The notes under the pieces were generated by a model, which worked only from the letters and a program-made list of their open reading frames with translations, did no database searches and was not told the origin of the DNA. A stretch of 64,000 nt of DNA from assembly GCA_902496275.1 (NCBI GenBank), contig CABVAC010000001.1, forward strand, positions 124,001-188,000. Reading direction: 5' to 3'. The first letter of the stretch is position 1, and every line of letters starts with the position of its first letter. Below are positions 60,276 to 64,000 of the stretch, piece by piece. This stretch comes from an uncultured Collinsella sp. GTDB taxonomy: Bacteria > Actinomycetota > Coriobacteriia > Coriobacteriales > Coriobacteriaceae. The position numbers and the translations under genes are program-made.

Positions 60276-61376
60276 TTACTCATCCATGAGGTAATAATGA
60301 CCCAGCGCGTCGGCACCCAGGATGGCGTTTGCGACCATCTCGGGCGTCACCTCAAACGGCATGTTGCACATGGTGTCCTCGGGCGCGCAGGCGGCCTCGG
60401 CAACAATCATGGCCTGCTCGCGCGTAAGCTCGGCAACGCCAAGTTCCTTCATCGTGACCGGCAGGCCCAGCTCAATGCAGAAGCCCAAGACTTCCTCGAG
60501 CTTCTCGGTCGGGGCATCCTCGAGTACCAGCTGGACGATGGTGCCAAAGGCGACCTTCTCGCCGTGATACATGTTGTGGCACTCGGGCAGCATCGTCAGA
60601 CCATTGTGGATGGCATGAGCAGCAGCAAGGCCCGAGCTCTCAAAGCCAATACCCGAAAGCAGCGTATTGGCCTCGATGATGTGCTCGACGGCAGGCGTGA
60701 GCGCACCCTTCTCCAGCGCGACCTTGGCCTTGACGCCATCGGCCATGAGCGTCTCATAGCAGAGCTTGGCGAGCGCCAGGCCGGCCATGCCGCCCTTGCC
60801 GCCGGCGCAAGTGCCACCGTCGGCATCATGCGTCGCCTGGGCCTCAAAGTAGGTTGCGAGCGCATCGCCCATACCGGAAACCGTCAGGCGCACCGGGCTC
60901 GCCGCGATAACCGTCGTATCCATCAGGACGATATTGGGGTTTGCCTTAAGGAAGAGGTACTTATCGAACTGGCCATCGTCGGTGTAGAGCACCGAAAGCG
61001 CCGAACATGGGGCATCGGTCGAAGCAATGGTGGGGCAAATGATAACCGGGGACTCCAGGTAATAGGCGACGGCCTTCGCGGTGTCGAGGATCTTGCCGCC
61101 ACCGACGCCGACGATGATGTCGCAACCGTTGTCGCGAGCGAGCGCGACCAGGCGATCAACCTCGCCCTTGGAGCACTCGCCGTTAAAGTCCTCAAACAGC
61201 AGCTCGGCCTTAGCCTCGGCAAAACCGCCCTCGATCTTGGCACCGACGCGCTTCTTGCCCGAAGGCGTCACGACGACGAGGGCCTTAGCGCCGAGCGGCT
61301 CGACATAGGAGCCGAGCTTGGCGAGCTCGTCCGGACCCTGGATGTACTTGCTGGGGCTATTGAAAATTGCAGCCAT
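60276..61376 (-). CDS. gldA: Glycerol dehydrogenase
   Basis: A 366-aa NAD-dependent dehydrogenase turning glycerol to dihydroxyacetone. The start NSPSKYIQGPDELAKLGSY is typical of GldA. IIVGVGGGKILDTAKAVAYY binds NAD; CPTIASTDAPCSALSVLYTDDG follows. Zinc ligands: Asp in GMGDALATYFEAQ, His in AAHAIHNG and the second His in MYHGEKVAFG. Length matches E. coli GldA (367). It is upstream of its paralogue with a terminator between, so each is probably expressed alone. Confidence 0.92.
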   Translation of the reverse strand: MAAIFNSPSKYIQGPDELAKLGSYVEPLGAKALVVVTPSGKKRVGAKIEGGFAEAKAELLFEDFNGECSKGEVDRLVALARDNGCDIIVGVGGGKILDTAKAVAYYLESPVIICPTIASTDAPCSALSVLYTDDGQFDKYLFLKANPNIVLMDTTVIAASPVRLTVSGMGDALATYFEAQATHDADGGTCAGGKGGMAGLALAKLCYETLMADGVKAKVALEKGALTPAVEHIIEANTLLSGIGFESSGLAAAHAIHNGLTMLPECHNMYHGEKVAFGTIVQLVLEDAPTEKLEEVLGFCIELGLPVTMKELGVAELTREQAMIVAEAACAPEDTMCNMPFEVTPEMVANAILGADALGHYYLMDE

Positions 61377-61406
61377 AACTATCCCATTCTCTAAAAGAAA
61401 AAGAAA

Positions 61407-61436
61407 GGGGCTCCGTACAGATACGTGCGGAGCCCC
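61407..61436 (-). terminator. Terminator of the Fe-alcohol dehydrogenase gene
   Basis: GGGGCTCCG (61407-61415) pairs with CGGAGCCCC (61428-61436). On the minus strand TTTCTTTTTCTTTT follows. Confidence 0.8.
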
Positions 61437-61458
61437 TCGTTACGATAACAAGAGTCGA

Positions 61459-62682
61459 TTAGAAATCGATGTCGGTGTCGTAGTAGCAGGCCTTGAGAAT
61501 CTTCTCGAAGTCGGCAGCCTTGGTCTCACGCGGGTTCTCGGGCGTGCAGGCGTCCTGCTCGGCGTTCGCGGCGATCTCGGGGAGCTTGGCGAGGAACTCC
61601 TCCTCGGAAACCATCTGCGGGTTCTCGGCGTCGACCTTCACGCCACCATTCGCGTAATCCTTGATGGACTGCGGAATGTTGAGCTGGTCGTTGAGGTCGC
61701 GGATCTTCTGGACGAGCGCAGCGATGAGCTCCTCGTTGGTCTCGCCGGGAAGGTGCAGGATCTCCTTGGCCACGTAAGCGTAACGCTCGGCAGCACGCGG
61801 GTCCTTGGAGTTCCACTGGATGACCTTGCCCAGGTACATGGCGTTAGCAGCACCGTGGATGATGTGGCCGTTCTCGAAGGCAGCACCGGTCTTGTGAGCC
61901 ATGGAGTGAACGATGCCGAGCAGGCCCGAGGAGAAGGCGATACCGGCGATGCACTGAGCCTCGTGCATGTGCTGACGGGCCTCATGGTCGCCAGCATAGG
62001 ACTTGGGCAGCCACTCGACGATCTCGCGGATGCCGTGCAGGGCGTTGGCGTCGGTGAACATAGAGGCGCAGGTGGAAACGTAGGCCTCCATGCAGTGGGT
62101 CAGAGCATCCATGCCGGTGTGAGCGCACAGCTTGGCGGGCATGGTGTAGGTGAGCTCGGGGTCGACGATGGCGACATCAGGGGTGATGTTGAAGTCGGCC
62201 AGCGGGTACTTGATGCCCTTGGCGTAGTCGGTGATGACGGAGAAGGCGGTAACCTCGGTAGCGGTACCGGAGGTAGAGGAGATGGCGCAGAAGTGAGCCT
62301 TCTGACGCAGCTCAGGGAAGCTGAACGGCTGGATGATGTTATCGAAGGACTCCTCGGGATACTCGTAGAAGACCCACATGGCCTTAGCGGCATCGATGGG
62401 CGAGCCGCCGCCGATGGCGATAATCCAGTCGGGCTCGAACTCGCGCATGGCCTCGGCGCCCTTCATGACCGTCTCGATGGACGGGTCGGACTCGACGCCC
62501 TCGAACAGCTTGACCTCGAAGCCGCCTTCCTTAAGGTCGTTCTCGACGTCCTGCAGGAACCCGCCGCGGCGCATAGAGCTGCCGCCAGAAACGATGATGG
62601 CCTTCTTGCCCTTGAGGTTCTTCACCTCGTGGCGAGCGCCCTCACCAAAGTACAGATCGCGAGGATTGGTAAAACGTCCCAT
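61459..62682 (-). CDS. Iron-containing alcohol dehydrogenase
   Basis: A 407-aa type III alcohol dehydrogenase. The NAD motif is IIAIGGGSPIDAAKAM (about residues 81-96); ISSTSGTATEVTAFSVITD is the family signature. Iron ligands are Asp/His in HTGMDALTHCMEAYVS, SMAHKTGAAFENGHIIHGAANA. It resembles butanol/methanol or 1,3-propanediol dehydrogenases. AGGAGG before ATG 62682; 17 earlier codons are open but unused. With the GldA enzymes next door it suggests fermentative polyol or aldehyde metabolism. Confidence 0.92.
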   Translation of the reverse strand: MGRFTNPRDLYFGEGARHEVKNLKGKKAIIVSGGSSMRRGGFLQDVENDLKEGGFEVKLFEGVESDPSIETVMKGAEAMREFEPDWIIAIGGGSPIDAAKAMWVFYEYPEESFDNIIQPFSFPELRQKAHFCAISSTSGTATEVTAFSVITDYAKGIKYPLADFNITPDVAIVDPELTYTMPAKLCAHTGMDALTHCMEAYVSTCASMFTDANALHGIREIVEWLPKSYAGDHEARQHMHEAQCIAGIAFSSGLLGIVHSMAHKTGAAFENGHIIHGAANAMYLGKVIQWNSKDPRAAERYAYVAKEILHLPGETNEELIAALVQKIRDLNDQLNIPQSIKDYANGGVKVDAENPQMVSEEEFLAKLPEIAANAEQDACTPENPRETKAADFEKILKACYYDTDIDF

Positions 62683-63182
62683 ACTGTGCCTCCTAAACAA
62701 GCCCCTCTTAGACTTGCGTATATAACGGAGCACCCAATTGGCTCCGTTAGGACCGGTTTGCGCGTTGCCGGCGATGACAATGCGCGATGTCTAAACGTCT
62801 CAACGCTCAGATAAACACTATTTTACCGTTCTGGTTGGTCAGTTATTCACCTAAAGCCGCCAATGATGAAACGTTTTTTCTATCCCTGAAGACCCTTGTA
62901 CGGCATTCATACTCCCAAGCTGGGCAAACGTTTTATCAAGGTTGACTACATATCCCGGGCAGGACTGTGCCCCTCCAAAATATGCACCGTTCGCCGCCAA
63001 AAATCGACCGTTTGCGGCACCGTGATACCACTCGGCCGTCCATGGTGCCGACATTTGTGCGACATCCGACTTCGTGGTGCAAAGGTGCAAGTCCAAGTGC
63101 GGCACCCCCGGTGTGCCACATGCGGGTAAACTAGAACTTTATATAGAAACATCTGAACCCTAACCGCAGCAAAGGAGGCCCC
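62683..63182. other. Gene-free stretch of 500 bp
   Basis: No gene or RNA class is recognised here. Short open frames lack ribosome sites. It holds the promoters of the divergent dehydrogenase and TPR-like genes; a TATATA box lies near 63139 on the plus side. Confidence 0.5.
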
Positions 63183-64000
63183 ATGGCATTCGATCCCATT
63201 CAAGAGGATTGCCATCGCCTCGTTCTTGAGGCCTTGCGCCGCGACAATATCCCGCTCACCGACGGTGCCGCCGTAGAGCGTCTGATGGAGCAATTCACCC
63301 GCAACCCCGCACCGCTCATCGTGCACGACCGCGACCGCGCCGGGCATCTGATTGCCAAGGTAGTCGAGGCCGTCGACTACCGCATTCCCTTTATCCCTGA
63401 CGATGCCCAGGCAGAGCAGGAAGAGGCAGCTGCCGAGAACATGCTCCGCGAGGCGGCCGCACTCGATCCGGCCAACTGGGATGCCCAGCGCATGCTGACG
63501 GCACTCACCGCCGAATCCAACGAGGAATACGTGCAGTATCTGGTGTCCAAGTGCGACGAGGTCGAGCACGACCTAGCGCTCAAAATCGCCTCGGCCCAGG
63601 ACCCCTACGAGCGCGAGGCCGCAGGCGACCTTACGCGCCGTCCCTATCTGCGCTGGCTTGCCGCCTTGGCATCGCGCGCGCTCATTAGCGGACGCTACCG
63701 CATGTCGCTCGAAGCCGCGAATCGCAGCTTGGACTTTGCCCCCAACGATCCCGCCGGCGTCCGCCACACCGCGATGCTCGCCATGGCAAAGCTCGAATAC
63801 CCCGCCGAGGAGCTCAAGCGCTTTCGCTCCGCTCACTCCGTGCCGTACCTCGCGAATACCCCGCTGCGCCGCCGCCCCAAAGATGCGGAGCGCGACTTGG
63901 ACCCGTGGACGCTCATCGCACTGATGAGCGCAGCCTGGCGCGAGCTGGACTACGAGGGCGCCGAGCACTACTTGCGCATCCTTGCGCGCTCGTGTCCGCA
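63183..64000 (+). CDS. TPR-like helical protein, C-terminus cut by window edge
   Basis: The frame is open from ATG 63183 (with AAAGGAGG upstream) to the right edge, 272 codons so far. The protein is soluble and acidic, composed of helix pairs: ENMLREAAALDPANWDAQRML, then YRMSLEAANRSLDFAPNDPAGVRHTAMLAMAKL and ELDYEGAEHYLRILAR, which fit tetratricopeptide-type repeats. No catalytic motif is seen in the visible part. Function unknown, likely protein-protein interaction. Divergent from the Fe-alcohol dehydrogenase. Confidence 0.75.
   Translation, partial: MAFDPIQEDCHRLVLEALRRDNIPLTDGAAVERLMEQFTRNPAPLIVHDRDRAGHLIAKVVEAVDYRIPFIPDDAQAEQEEAAAENMLREAAALDPANWDAQRMLTALTAESNEEYVQYLVSKCDEVEHDLALKIASAQDPYEREAAGDLTRRPYLRWLAALASRALISGRYRMSLEAANRSLDFAPNDPAGVRHTAMLAMAKLEYPAEELKRFRSAHSVPYLANTPLRRRPKDAERDLDPWTLIALMSAAWRELDYEGAEHYLRILARSCP

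Noticed and set aside
62851..63105. Short frames in the 500-bp gap before the TPR-like gene
   Set aside because: No ribosome sites, no hydrophobic or domain pattern, odd residue use.

Overview
The window looks like a chromosome segment of a high-GC gut actinobacterium of the Coriobacteriia, most likely Collinsella or a close relative. This rests on gene content and style: AGGAG-type ribosome binding sites, frequent GTG/TTG starts, a sortase class-E-like LAXTG surface protein, a second GyrB/GyrA-like topoisomerase pair, NAD-dependent iron/zinc alcohol dehydrogenases, and many REP-like palindromes between genes. The species is an inference. No rRNA, tRNA, CRISPR array, integrase or transposase gene was recognised.

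Layout. 1-11.3 kb is mostly housekeeping: prfC (cut by the left edge), a GntR/YtrA regulator with an ABC exporter, a methyltransferase behind a structured leader, a ClC channel, a LOG-type hydrolase, a two-TM potassium channel, a NimA/PPOX-like protein, a PatB/MalY lyase, trmO, an XRE-zinc ribbon-TipAS regulator and a glutaredoxin. 11.3-13.7 kb is an AT-richer insert between two 62-bp copies of a palindromic repeat; it holds an orphan 428-aa gene and a toxin-antitoxin pair. 13.7-18 kb has a Dus enzyme and a large MacB/FtsX-type transporter. 18-24.5 kb is an agmatine module (agmatine deiminase, carbamoyltransferase, two paralogous MFS carriers, TetR) bracketed by direct repeats whose first 90 bases lie exactly 6400 bp apart. 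24.5-28.5 kb carries a TlpA-like lipoprotein, a NapH-like ferredoxin, a frameshifted CXXC micro-gene and a divergent two-component system. 28.6-36.5 kb holds a GMP synthase lacking its glutaminase domain, a frameshifted LuxR regulator, a 1455-aa LAXTG surface protein and a lipoprotein. 37-41.3 kb is a topoisomerase IV-like pair behind an SOS-box-like palindrome. 41.3-46.5 kb has a DUF4143 ATPase and a MerR-controlled redox cluster.

The most interesting part is 46.5-52.5 kb, just downstream of the full-length guaA. The last codons of guaA are copied twice more, at 49912 and (imperfectly) 46576, as expected for two tandem integrase-less elements accreted at the guaA 3' end. The inner element holds three methyltransferase genes. 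The outer one holds an Abi/HEPN gene followed by two homologous structured-RNA modules with compensatory stem changes, a yjdF gene with a probable azaaromatic riboswitch, and a decayed type III toxin-like gene preceded by its own RNA hairpins.

52.5-64 kb returns to housekeeping: guaA, asparaginase, an XRE regulator beside a perfect 26-bp palindrome, ychF, a polyferredoxin, two GldA-type dehydrogenases, an Fe-alcohol dehydrogenase and a TPR-like protein cut by the right edge.
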